Origin: Irineochytrium annulatum
Lineage: Eukaryota > Chytridiomycota > Chytridiomycetes > Chytridiales > Chytridiaceae
Assembly (NCBI GenBank): GCA_027600665.1
Contig: JADGJL010000197.1
Span: 1-24,032 of the forward strand
Reading direction: 5' to 3'
Length of the DNA stretch: 24,032 bases
Position numbers and translations under genes: made by a program
The notes under the pieces: model-generated
Database searches by the model: none
What the model was told of the DNA's origin: nothing
Seen by the model: only the letters and a program-made list of their open reading frames with translations
In this document: positions 1 through 9,995 of the stretch, piece after piece
Layout: each line of letters opens with the position of its first letter
Position numbering within the stretch: the stretch's first letter is position 1

Positions 1-333
1 GAAGGATCCGAATACCTGGTGCACCTGTCTCATATACCCATATCCGCGCAAACGACACACTGCGCGAGATCCGGAATCGAGATCAGCTTCAGAAAAATTC
101 CTCCGGGTCGCTCGGGGGGTGGGGGGGGCGGGTGGCGGGGGGGGGGGGCGGGGTGGTGGGGGGGGGCGGGCTGGTTGAACTTTGCGGTACTGACCGTGCT
201 ATTCTTTGCACTGTCAATCGTGGTTGGGGAGGCGAGCGGGGTCATTGTCGAGGCGGTTGTGGTGAAGAAGGAGCCATGGAAGAGGGTACTGATGGTCGTG
301 GCGGTGTGTGTCGCGTTGAATTGGCTTTTGTGA
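1..333 (+). CDS. possible 3' end of a membrane protein gene entering from the left edge
   Basis: One forward frame is open from the first base to a TGA at 331-333. It could be the last exon of a gene that begins outside the window. The first ~35 codons look like ordinary mixed sequence. Then comes a Gly/Trp-rich stretch encoded by long G runs (about 112-172), followed by a hydrophobic segment (LTVLFFALSIVV), a short basic turn (KKEPWKR) and a second hydrophobic tail ending NWLL. That would suit a C-terminal membrane hairpin, but G-runs bias any frame toward Gly/Trp and GT-rich DNA biases it toward Val/Leu. I do not recognise a family. The opposite strand has an overlapping Pro-rich frame (410-30) that is no better. 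The stretch may be non-coding. Confidence 0.2.
   Translation, partial: EGSEYLVHLSHIPISAQTTHCARSGIEISFRKIPPGRSGGGGGGWRGGGAGWWGGAGWLNFAVLTVLFFALSIVVGEASGVIVEAVVVKKEPWKRVLMVVAVCVALNWLL
112..173 (+). repeat. G-run tract, potential G-quadruplex
   Basis: Several runs of 3-11 consecutive G, separated by one to three other bases, fill about 60 bases. This is far more than four G-tracts, so intramolecular quadruplex folding on the + strand is possible, with a C-rich i-motif counterpart on the other strand. The composition is unlike anything else in the window. Confidence 0.7.
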
Positions 334-565
334 GGGTTGCGGAGGGCGGACGATGACTTTTCATGTCGGTGGAGCTCCACCATTTCAACTAGACCTTTTG
401 TAAACCGCATTTGTTGTAGTTTTTCATTTTTAGGATCAATACGACTGTTGTGTTAGTACTGCGATGGGTTCACGTCTTTTAGCTGTTTTCTGGTTGACCG
501 AACAAAAGAACGGAAAGATCGAGATATCCGCAGGAGTCGATTTTCTCTACCTCCCATGCACGAAT

Positions 566-615
566 ATTAATATTACTAGTAACCTAAATTATTAATATTA
601 CTAGTAACCAAAATT
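566..615. repeat. two 25-bp direct repeats, each with a 10-bp palindrome
   Basis: Units at 566-590 and 591-615 match at 24 of 25 positions (the difference is t585 against a610). Each contains the perfect palindrome TTACTAGTAA (573-582 and 598-607), whose halves TTAC and GTAA resemble the half-sites read by Yap-type fungal bZIP factors. They sit just upstream of the TATA-like element and about 200-250 bp before the tyrosinase ATG, which suits an upstream activating or repressing site. The repeat and palindromes are visible directly. The regulatory role is inference. Confidence 0.75.
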
Positions 616-637
616 TTCCTAGTCACAGTCACAAGCA

Positions 638-644
638 TATATAG
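638..644 (+). promoter_or_regulatory. TATA-like element of the tyrosinase gene
   Basis: TATATAG lies 172 bases before the ATG at 816 and directly after the palindromic repeats. It is the only TATA-like match close to this gene. Its role is inferred from position and sequence. Confidence 0.45.
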
Positions 645-815
645 TAGTGAAAAGGTTTGAAACAAGGTGAGGGAAGGAAGGAAGCTCATGTTCCGGACAA
701 CTTAGTGCCCCACTCAGCTGGATGGCTGGCCTTTGCCGCTTTCGACTTTTCACGCAAACGTGAGACAAACATAGAGGGCGGACGCCATCGCCCACCCCAA
801 CCGACAACCACAGCC

Positions 816-2871
816 ATGCTCTTCACCTCCTCCGCGGCCCTCGGCGTCCTCGCCGCCCTCGCCGGCCTTCTCCCCGGGGCCAATGCCATCACCCAGTGCT
901 CGACGACCCGACCAGAGTGGTTCTCCATGTCGTCCGGCGAGCAGCAGGCCTACCTGAGCGCCGCCCAGGCGCTCATGAGCAGGCCGAGCACCCACATCAA
1001 CAGCCCGTCGGGCCTGCCGTCAACCAGTCCGGCATCTCTCAGCTACGAGGACTTCGTGTACGCTCACACGAAGCTGGCCACTCAGGTGAGGATCGGGGCG
1101 CCCGCACTGGTGGGACTTGGAGTGGATGATGGCATGGATGCGGCAGGGATGCGGCAGGTTGATCTGGCGATCGGGAATGCCTCATCGGGGGAGGGAACGA
1201 CAAGAGGAGGATGGCGACGTTACACAGCGCTGAAGATAATGGGCTTAAGGACTGAATCATCGTTGATGATGTTAAGATAAGCTAATGGTGTTGGAAGGTG
1301 GACGAGTGTTGAGACGTGATGAAGTCGTTGGCTGGGTGTTGACTAAATCGCTATTTATTATTTAAGGTTCACGGCACCGTTCTTTTCTACCCCTTCCACC
1401 GTCTCCTGGTGTACATGTGGGAGCAGGCGATCAACAGCGCAGGATACGGTGGTCCCCAGCCGTACTGGGACTGGAGCTTGAACTCGCAGCAGATAACGGC
1501 TTCGGGGGTGTTCGTTCGTGGCACTATCGGCACGACGGGCCAACCGCCTTCGTACTGCCTGTCTGACTCAATGTTTAATAAAGCCGGCTACAATTTCGCG
1601 GAGATTTACAGCGCCAACGTCCCGGCGCCCACCGACGGTTGTCTTAAGAGGTTCCCCGGCGGCACGGTGTACGATCCGAACTCGGTCGCGCAGCTTCTTA
1701 GCCAGTCAACGAACTTTGCGGATTTCCAATCTAACACGGAAAACACGTACCACGGTCAGACTCACTTCTCCGTCGGCGGGTCCGGCCAGGGTCACATGGC
1801 CGACGGATCTTACTCGCCTGCTGATCCGCTTTTCTTCTGTAAGCTTTGAGTGTTTTGGTTCAAGAATCTTTGGTTCTATATGTCTAACCCCTCAAAGTCC
1901 ACCACGCCTTTATGGACAAGCAATGGTGGCGATGGCAGAACCAGTGCCCGGAGTACTTCAACGCTTACTCTTCGGACCTAAACACGCAGCTCCCCTGGAC
2001 GGGGATGACCGTTCAGCAGGCCCTGAACCTTCCGATCTGCTACACGACCGACCCGCAGGCCGACATGCCACTCACGAATGTCTGCACCGGCGGTAACCCA
2101 AACGCTACCGCGACCGCCTCGACTTCCGCCACAGCCACCGCCGCCCCGACTGCCAACTTCATGAACGAGTTGTTCCTTCTAATGGTCCCCGTGCAGCTGC
2201 ACGGCGTCTTCAAGCGCGATGAGTATGGCAACGCCTCGAACATCCCCCTTACCATACCCCCTCTCCCCTCGTCCACCCGCGCCTTTATGGCGACGGCAAC
2301 CGCGACGCCCTACGCCCCCGCCCCGGCGCCGACCCATCACGCGCGCTTCTACCCTACCGATGAACCCCCGGTCACCGGCACGGTCTACCTCAACGGCCAC
2401 GAGCTCGACATCCCAGAGGGCTACAAGCTCTTCTACGTCGGCCACGTCGTCGCCAAGGTCGTTCCCCTGGACTTCTACTACGACATGAAGACCGGAAACA
2501 GCTCCATGCCCGGCGTGAAGCCTATGTCCATCTACCCGCACGAGGAGGTCCCTGAGTACGTCACGCCGTCTCACATGGAGCCGGCGCCGCCGGAGCATGA
2601 CCCGCACCCGCGCAAGATCCACTACCCGACCGAGGTGCCGGAGAGCTACTGGAAGATGATGGGCATGAACCACATTCACGCCAAGAAGCTGTACAACCAG
2701 GTCAAGGCGTGGATTGACGAGTGCAACAATGACGAGAGCTGCGTTAGCCCCGCCGCGAGGATGTATGACGACCAAAACAACATGGACAGGTCGTACGGCG
2801 GTTGGGCGAACGGGACGGCCCCAGGGGTTGCGCCGGCGCAGAAGAAGCGATGCAAGGCCAAGAAGGCGTAA
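816..2871 (+). CDS. secreted tyrosinase (type-3 copper monophenol/diphenol oxidase)
   Basis: Predicted exons are 816-1085, 1367-1838 and 1898-2871, giving 571 residues. Residues 1-24 form a signal peptide ending GANA. The copper A site shows His84 (VYAH), His92 (VHG) and His101 (FYPFHR). The copper B site shows His219 and His223 (HGQTH) and the HH pair at 249-250 within DPLFFFHHAF, followed by MDKQWWRWQ, as in the family. Both introns cut inside copper-site segments: intron 1 falls between His84 and His92, and intron 2 splits the codon just before the HH pair. Intron 1 is long for this window (281 nt). Ala/Thr/Pro-rich linkers near residues 316-335 and 375-395 join the core to a C-terminal region with YLNGHEL and a basic tail, perhaps the cap found on latent tyrosinases. 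Tyrosinases oxidise phenols to quinones for melanin formation or phenol detoxification. No Cys precedes His92, so the Cys-His thioether of many fungal enzymes is not evident. The start is the first in-frame ATG and gives a clean signal peptide. Confidence 0.92.
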
Positions 2872-3483
2872 AACTAGGCAGCTAATTCTTTTCTCTGCTT
2901 TTTTGGACAATTTCTTCTGATCAAAGATGGTATATTTTGTCAATTGTAGTGTTTCTTCAATTGAGCTATTTTTTTAGTTCCTTTATTTTTTTTGGCGCTT
3001 CCGGCGTTTTCTTCTTTTCTTTGCCCTACCTTTTTGCCTCGATAAAAAAACCTTTCGCTTCTTTAGATCTCTCGTTTCCTTCACTGTATTCTTTGTTCCC
3101 CCTTTACCTACTCGACACCCTTGTATGGTGGACGCGTGTCGTCCTGCTTCTAATCTTATTGGATTCCTTTTTTTGGGATTCGTCATTTTCTGCCCGTGTT
3201 GCTAGTGGAGGTTGGCGGGTGAAGGACCTTTGCATCCGGAATAAATCATTTCTCGGTGATAACATTGGCAGATTATGGAGGTCTTGCGAAAAATTTAAAA
3301 AGCATCCAGTGTGCAAATTCAATACTAGAGAGCTTCCCCGCTTGCAGGTAAGATATTATGAGGACGAACCTATAGTGAAGTTATCTGCCAAGCGAACTCC
3401 ATTCAAGCCAGCTCACATTTCACAAGCAACAAGCCGTTTATTCAAGCCACTTTTGCATTTACAAGCCAGTGAGCGATCTTCAC
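2872..3483. other. tyrosinase 3' region and tRNase Z leader
   Basis: This is about 600 bases of T-rich, then mixed, sequence. Bases 2940-3180 are dominated by pyrimidine runs on the + strand. A long open frame there is hydrophobic only because it reads poly-T as Phe/Leu/Ser. I see no gene, only the tyrosinase 3' UTR, the promoter and the 5' leader of tRNase Z. Confidence 0.6.
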
Positions 3484-6400
3484 ATGTAAGTGGCCTGCGA
3501 ATTCCCCTCCGCGGCCGTCCTCACCGTCCGCCCGTTCCACCTCTCCTGATGCAGGAAGTGGTTTGTCCAGATTCTCGGCGCGGCCGCCAGCGACGCCCGG
3601 CCACCGAGCGTGATCGTGCACTTCGACTCGCAGCGGTACCTCTTCAATGTGGCCGAGGGCATACAGCGGCTCTCGAACGACCACAAGGTCCGCCTGAACA
3701 AGATTCGCTCCGTGCTTCTGACTAGGCTCTCGTGGGACGTGCTCGGTGGATTCCCGGGCATGCTTCTCACGCTGGCGGACGCTGGTGTCAGGCAGTTGGG
3801 AGTGTTGGGTCCTGCTGGGACTTGTCATGCCGTCGCGGCTATGAGGCCGTTTCTGTTCAGGTTGGTGTACCCGGCTTCGACGTGCTATTCGTGTTTGTAG
3901 GTCTATCACAACTCCGTTTCTTATTTGTCCGATTTTCGTATCTTCTAGGCCCAACCTCTCCTTTTCCGTCCAAGAGCTACCGTCCGAGCTCCCGGTCTAC
4001 AAAGACGACAACCTCACCATCACTCCGATCCCTTTGATTCCCATCAGCCGCTCCCGCAACCCATCGCCCACACCTCCCACCGCCACTGCCATCCCGGTGA
4101 AGCGGAAATCCTCTGATTCTGGCGAGGACGCTTCAGCCCTCGAGCGCGCCATCGTTGCCGCCATGTTCCCCTCCCGCCCAGACGCCACCACCACACCCGA
4201 CGAGACCAAGAAAGCCGGAAAAAAGCGTCCACGCGTCAACCCAGACATCGTGCCGTCCGCCCCGCCGCCGCAAGTAGCGCAATATCACGCCGAGATGATA
4301 CCGGACGGCACAGTGCGGATGCGGTCGGACCCTTTGCCGGCACGCGACCGCGGCGAGGGCGAGGTGCTGGCCTACATCTGTAAAGGTCCGGACGTTCCAG
4401 GGAAGGTGGATGCTGCGAAGGCGATTTCGTTGGGGGTGAAGCCGGGGCGGGATATGGGGAAGTTACAAAGGGGAGAGAGCGTGACCGTTGAAGGTGGGAG
4501 GGTCGTGGAGGCGAAGGAATGTGTGTCTGGGAAGCGGGAGGGAGCTGTAAGTTCTATCAGTCTCACTTCTTACGTGTTTTCAGTAAACTGGTTTTGCTAA
4601 CTTGCTTGTGAACAACAGGTGTTCCTTATCGTCGACTGCCCGACAAAGGCGCACGTTCAGGCTTTGGTATCAAATCCTCGCCTGAGCGCCAAGGCGCTCC
4701 CCGGCATCGCGTTGATCATCCATCTGGCATCTGGCGGCGTGATCGAAGACCCGGCTTACCGCGGTTGGATGATAGGATTCGGGGAAGCGACACGCCACGT
4801 TATCGCGGCAGCGGGGATGGGGCCTGGGGGTTACCCACTACACGCGACTGCGGTCGTCCAGCACCAGCTTCACGTCTTGGACGGGGACGTGTTCCCGCTG
4901 CCCAGGGATTGTGGACCTGTGTCGAGAGGTAGGAATACCGTTTCTTTAGCGACATCCTAGACGCTTAGGGCTCTAAATCTCTCTCGCAGCGCCGGATCTT
5001 CCCGCGAACTTCACTATTGCCGAATCTATGCTCATCCACCACATGGAACCCCGGCCATTTTTGGACACGTCCGAGGTCCGCGACGCGACCAAAGCGCCCA
5101 CGCCTAGCGACGACGCCGACAAGGTTGCCATCGCGGCCTACACGGAGTGCAGCAAGAAGGTGCGTGCGACTGTGGAGGAGCACGCCGCGGCAAGACGCGG
5201 GCCGGACTCCGGTTCTGCCATGGTGGTCGATCGGGCGGACGAGTGGGGCGTTGATGAGGGGGACGTGATGGTCGTACCGTTGGGAACAGGAGCGGCCATC
5301 CCGGCGAAATACCGAAATGGTTTGTAGGATTATATGCTTCCTTTTTTTTTTTCTTTTCTTTTTTTTCTTCTTGCGATGATCTTAGAGTGATTTAATTTAG
5401 TGAGCTCGACCCTCCTGTTGTACCCGAGCGGCAACGTTCTCCTCGACGCCGGCGAGGGCACACTTGGCCAGATCGCGCTGCACTTTGGCCTCAAAAGAGC
5501 CGAGGAGGTTATACGGGATCTCGGCCTGCTCTTCGTGTCGCACCTGCACGCCGATCATCACCTGGGCGTGTTTGGGATTCTGAAGCTCCGACGTGAGGTG
5601 GGCCTTTACGGAGAGAACGTTCGCAGCACTTAAAACAGCCTTTGAAATCAGATGGCAGCCCGTTCCTCATCATCAAAGCCAATGCCCGAGCTCACACTGC
5701 TCGCGCCAAAGCGGTACATCACCTGGCTCCGCGAATACGACGCCGGTTGCGAGGACTTGGGGATGGAAGGCGTCCGGATGATCTCTTGCGAGGAGGCCGC
5801 GACATCGGGCGTCAGCTGGACGGGTTGCATCGGCATGAAGGCGGTGAAGAGCGTCAGGGTGAATCACTGCCCTGGGGCGTTCGCGCTCGTGCTCGAGGCG
5901 GATAGCGGGCCGAAAGTTGTGTAAGCATCATTTGGCTTGATTCCCTGCTACAACTTGCAGGTGCTTGTTAACATTTGTGTGGTTTTGCTATAAGGTTTTC
6001 GGGTGATTGCCGTCCATCCAACGAACTCGTGCGCGCCGGTGATGGGGCAGATCTCCTAATTCACGAGGCGACGCTCGAGGATGAGAAGATGCAGGAGGCG
6101 AAGCAGAAGATGCATTGCACGACGTCGGAGGCCGTTGATGTTGGAAGGAGGTGAGTGCGCAGGATGCATTAGCTTTTTCATGTGCCGCTTACAGTTCACC
6201 TCGACAGGATGAGAGCCAAGAACTTGCTCCTCACGCACTTCTCGCAGCGGTATCCCAAATTCCCCAAGGTTGAATTGGATGCGAACGAGAAGATGACGGT
6301 TGGTGTCGCGTTCGACAGCATGAGGATCCGGCTTTCCGAGTTTTGGAAGCTGCCGCTCTTCTTTGAGCCACTCGGTCTTTTGTGGGGAGACCAGGATTAA
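3484..6400 (+). CDS. long-form tRNase Z (tRNA 3' processing endonuclease, ELAC2/Trz1 type)
   Basis: Predicted exons are 3484-3485, 3555-3860, 3949-4546, 4619-4928, 4990-5319, 5401-5597, 5652-5920, 5995-6150 and 6208-6400. The total is 2361 nt (786 residues) with every junction in phase. The enzyme cuts the 3' trailer from tRNA precursors in nucleus and mitochondria. The N-terminal half is the degenerate metallo-beta-lactamase domain (HFDSQRYLFNVAEG, LTRLSWDVLGG). A linker carries a nuclear-signal-like KKAGKKRPR (190-198). The C-terminal half has LGTG (503-506), PAKYRN, the zinc motif HLHADH (563-568), SGD with Asp675, HEAT (694-697), His711 in the usual HST position (here HCT), and THFSQRY with His733. 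The 786-residue length suits long-form enzymes. The start codon appears split: exon 1 ends ...AT before gtaagt, and exon 2 begins G AAG TGG, restoring ATG. Without splicing, the frame has a TGA at 3547 just upstream and no ATG. Confidence 0.92.
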
Positions 6401-6579
6401 CACGTAAACTGCGCCCAGGCTACACTTAAAATAGAAGGCTAAAGAAGGCTAAACCTGCGTTCTCGAAAGATCGAATACCGATTGGACCCGCTGGCAGGCT
6501 TGTGCTACCTGCGCATTTTCACACCATCTGCCCTCCTCATCCTCACCCACCTCTACCTCTCCGCCCTCCCGCGTCCGCC

Positions 6580-7597
6580 ATGCAGCTCTTCAGCTTCATC
6601 GTCGCCATTGCCCTGGCTGCCACTGCCGCCGCCCAGAACGCAACGAGCCTTGGCTTCATGTCGGTATCGGGGATCGGGGTGCGGGACTGCGGAGGATAGC
6701 GGGTTATGTCAGGGGCTGGGCCCGGAACGCCTGTGATCTTGGAGGGAACGGCTGTGATCTTGGAGGATAGCCGATGGGCGGGAGCCGTGGATGAATGATG
6801 CGTCGGCAACGTTCTGGCGTGATCGCATTTATGCACTAGTCTGACTCTATACGTCAACAGCATCATCACGCCGAAAACGAACTCCGTTTTCCAGGTCGGC
6901 GACAGTGTTGTAAGTACAACCCGAATGTGAAAGTGTCCTTGTATGTGCAGGAGTTAACTCCGATTTCAATAAATAGCCGATTACATGGTCGCTGGCGACC
7001 ACCGACCCTGCCCTCCAGGCCCAGATCGTGACCCTTCAGTACGAGGGTAAGCTTATTGATGAGAGATTTTTTCACTGGGTCATGCGTCGTACTGACATCT
7101 TGTAATGTCTAGTTTACCCTGGCGGCAACACCAACGCTGGCGTCCCCTTCGGCACCCCCATCGGCCAGTTCAAGGCCAGCCAGCTCAACGTTAACTACGT
7201 CATCAGTAAGAAACTTACAAAAACTTCACCTGAGGAGTGGCCAATTAACTCATATTTTCTATTACAAGCCTCCGACATGGGCCCTGGCACGTACGCCGTC
7301 CGGGCGTCTATTTTGAACCAGCAGTTCTACAGCCCGCCCTTCACGGTCGCCGCCTCCTTGCCTGGCACCCGCACGGCCACCTTTACGGTTCCTGTCTTCA
7401 CGCAGCCCCCGCCTGCGCCCGCGCTCACCACCGCGGTTACCACGACCACCACCACGGCCGCCAAGACCACCGCCACCACGGCCATCGCGTCCACCACCTG
7501 GTCCACCGTCGCTCCCACGTCTACGTCAGGCGCAGGCAGGATTGTCGGTGCAGGTTCTCTGGCCGTCGTCCTGCCCGTCGCTCTCGCTATCTTCTGA
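6580..7597 (+). CDS. KRE9/KNH-like GPI-anchored Ser/Thr-rich wall protein
   Basis: Predicted exons are 6580-6659, 6861-6909, 6977-7046, 7113-7205 and 7269-7597, giving 206 residues. Residues 1-18 or so form a signal peptide (MQLFSFIVAIALAATAAA). The next ~100 residues resemble the KRE9/KNH1 N-terminal fold: ITPKTNSVFQVGDSV, PITWSL, VTLQYE, then GTYAVRASILNQQFYSPPF. A Thr/Ala-rich stalk follows, typical of O-mannosylation, ending in a Ser/Gly segment and a hydrophobic tail (VGAGSLAVVLPVALAIF) as for GPI attachment. Relatives act in beta-1,6-glucan assembly or simply coat the wall. The first intron (201 nt) needs a weak donor, gtcggt at 6660. The nearby gtatcg at 6664 does not fit the reading phase of exon 2. 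That intron holds a 21-bp tandem duplication. The tail and domain are clear, exon 1 less so. Confidence 0.72.
6724..6765 (+). repeat. 21-bp tandem duplication inside an intron
   Basis: Units at 6724-6744 and 6745-6765 (ggaacgcctgtgatcttggag) differ at one base (c/g at the seventh position). The pair lies within the first intron of the KRE9/KNH-like gene and looks like a recent local duplication. Confidence 0.75.
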
Positions 7598-8482
7598 AAC
7601 AGCTTGTGAGATGGAGCAACTGGGAAGGCGGTGTTGAAGCTGAATAATGCAGTTAGCCGGGAATGTTAGAGCTTGCGTTTTTTTTGGTGTAGGGACTTTT
7701 TCTGTCAACACGTTCCCTTTCCACTTGCTTTTTGCCGAATGGATACATGATCTTATCTCTTTGCGATTTTAATGGTTGGAGTATATTATGGTTGTTCTGT
7801 TGCCTCTTTCACGTTCACTTCATTCCCCAACCCTTATATTTCAAAACTGAACCCATATTGACTATGTGCTTGCTTTTGCAAAATACATCCTTGCCACTTT
7901 CCTTGACGCGGTGGACCAGCTTGGCTTAGGTCATCAATTGCTTTTTGCTTTTTTCGTCTTCAACGAGTGTCAATTGACTTCAGCAATTGGGTTGTGGGCA
8001 CCTTATTTCCGGCACCCGCTTGCGGAAGTCACCGCTTTGATATGACCCAAGTTGTAAACCCAATGCAGTACGACCACAGCAGACCAAACTTCGACCTGTC
8101 GGCCGTGGGAAGCGATCGACTGGACTAGTATTCGTAGATGGGATGATCAAAATGAAGACTTTACTAATCTGCATGGCGCAATGAAGCCGTCGCAGTCCAT
8201 GACACAACTGAAAGGTTTACTGTCGAAGGTGGACGTCGGTACGTAGCGGAGCCGTGACGGCGCTCTATCACCATCGCGCGGGCTAAGGCTGAGTGGAGAA
8301 AGGTTGCGGCCGCTGATCCACGCGCGCCGTCGCAGGTTCCATGCGAGACACATTGGCGTTTAGAAAGCATTTGCAACAGCGGTAGGGAAGTCCATGCTGC
8401 GGCTGCGCAACCAACTGCCCAAAAGGCCGACCTGTCAAAATAGGACATTCAACTCACTCTCGATCACCATCATTCCAACAGA
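7598..8482. other. spacer between the KNH-like and reductase genes
   Basis: About 885 bases on which I can place no gene. The left part is T-rich and probably holds the 3' UTR of the GPI-protein gene. From about 8000 it is mixed sequence that would include the reductase promoter. The short open frames on both strands (for example 8448-8164 on the minus strand) have no recognisable domain and no coding-type composition. Confidence 0.5.
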
Positions 8483-9748
8483 ATGCCTGAAAAATCAATC
8501 GTGCTGGTGGGCGTCGCGACTGTAATGATCGTTGTATTGACCGCTTGTTCAAGGTTACGGGCGTGACCGGCTACCTGGGGGCCCAGATCGCGAAGGAGCT
8601 GCTGGTGGCTGGGTACAAGGTCAAGTAAGTCTTGCTGAATGCTTTCCACTATTTGGGGCGAAACGCTGATCACTTCTTTATTCAGGGGCACGCTGAGGAC
8701 CGTGTCGAAAGGCGATTTCCTGAGGAACACCTTCGGCCCTGACCTTGCGAAGGATCTTGACTTTGTCTCTGTGCCTGACATTGCCGTCGCTGGAGCATTC
8801 GATGAGGCCGTCAAAGGTATTGCCTCTTTTCTTGAGTGCTTCGTTTTTGGTTTGCTCATGACAAGAATGTCACAGGGGTAGACTATGTCGTCCACTCCGC
8901 TAGCCCCTTCCACTACAAGGTCGAGGACCCGCAAAAGGACCTCGTCGACCCGGCCGTTAACGGCACGGTCGGCGTGTTGAAGGCCATTCAGGCCGATCCC
9001 ACCGCGGCCAAGCGCGTGAAGCGGGTCGTCATCACGTCGTCCATGGCCGCCATCAGAGACGCGAACGCGCCAGCCGGTGGCTACACCGAGGAGATCTGGA
9101 ACGAATCCGCCGTCGCCGAGCTGGAGAAGAAGGGCAAGGTAAACGTCGTGTTTTTGCATTTGCCCTCCGAGCATTGCAGGACGTTGATGCGTCTTCTAGG
9201 ATTGCCACCCAGGCTTCGCCTACGCGGCCTCCAAGACCCTCGCCGAGCGCGCGGCCTGGACCTTTATGTCGACCCACAAGCCCAGTTTCGACCTCGTGAC
9301 CATCAACCCTCCCTTCATCTTCGGCCCGCCCATCCAGGAGATCCCGACCATCCAGGACCTCAACACCTCCGTCGCCATCATCTCCGACTACATCGTCGGC
9401 ACCGCCACGACCATCTCACCGCTGAATCGGGGCTACGTGGACGTGCGCGACGTGGCCGCGGCCCACGTCAAGGCGCTGACGAACGAGAAGGTCGGGGGCA
9501 TGCGGGTCATCGTGTCGGCGGGGACGGCGAGCCATCACGAGATGGTCAGGGTGCTGAGGGAGAAGTACCCTGGGAACTGGAAGATCAAGGAGGAGCCCGA
9601 GAAGGCGGAGAAGGGGCACATGGAGATCAACACCAGATCGAAGGAGTTGTTGGGCGTCACGTACAGACCGTTCAAGGACACGATTGTGGAGACGGCGGAG
9701 GAGATCATTCGGAGGTTCAGGACCCCTGGCGATGGAGAAAAGAAGTAA
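8483..9748 (+). CDS. NADP(H)-dependent ketoreductase, GRE2/dihydroflavonol-reductase family (extended SDR)
   Basis: Predicted exons are 8483-8506, 8554-8624, 8686-8816, 8876-9138 and 9200-9748, giving 345 residues with all junctions in phase. The nucleotide-binding motif TGVTGYLG (10-17) is formed across the first intron, which is only 47 nt. GTLRT after the second strand (Arg36) suggests NADPH preference. HSASP (82-86), Ser130/Ser131 in ITSSMAA, and Tyr171-x-x-x-Lys175 (YAASK) supply the remaining cofactor and catalytic features of extended short-chain dehydrogenases. INPPFIFGPP and YVDVRDVAAAHV are characteristic of the DFR/GRE2 group. Relatives reduce aldehydes such as methylglyoxal or isovaleraldehyde, or diverse ketones, in the cytosol, and the substrate here cannot be read from sequence. 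There is no signal peptide. The ATG at 8483 gives the usual short beta-strand before the glycine motif. Confidence 0.92.
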
Positions 9749-9995
9749 GTTGCCAACGCAACGCATTGAGTTGGATGGGAAGACTACAGCAAGCCAGCAA
9801 GTTAGCATGTGATTGTTGGCTGAGCAGTTTCTATGAATATAACAGTACGATAAAAAATTGTGATGACTGCGCCGGAGTTGAGCAAACCAAAACGGTGATT
9901 CGGATAAGAAAGCAGTCACGGATGCCAACTTGCACGCATCACTACAGCAATGAATGAGCGCTTTTGCCAGTAAATTACGAATAGTTTCACTCTAA

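Larger units (their letters stand above)
334..815. other. spacer and promoter region before the tyrosinase gene
   Basis: There is no supportable gene here. The left part is mixed sequence. From about 540 it becomes AT-rich and holds the 25-bp direct repeats and a TATA-like element, both annotated separately. Bases 657-815 are open in the tyrosinase frame but contain no ATG before 816, so they are read as 5' leader. Confidence 0.6.

Noticed and set aside
2179..2943. 254-codon open frame antisense to the tyrosinase last exon
   Set aside because: It is Val/Arg/Leu-rich, as expected of the reverse frame of GC-rich coding DNA with G/C third positions. The sense strand has a clear tyrosinase.
2937..3725. 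Long forward open frame (262 codons) before and over the tRNase Z start
   Set aside because: It starts at a TTG, its first ~80 residues are Phe/Leu/Ser from T-rich DNA, and it overlaps the tRNase Z exon in another frame. It shows no domain.
8470..9174. 234-codon open frame antisense to the reductase
   Set aside because: It spans introns of the well-supported reductase and has no recognisable domain. It is a mirror of GC-rich coding sequence.
816..9748. A melanin or secondary-metabolite cluster (tyrosinase plus ketoreductase)
   Set aside because: The two genes are separated by tRNase Z and a wall protein, and no polyketide synthase, NRPS, transporter or pathway regulator is present.
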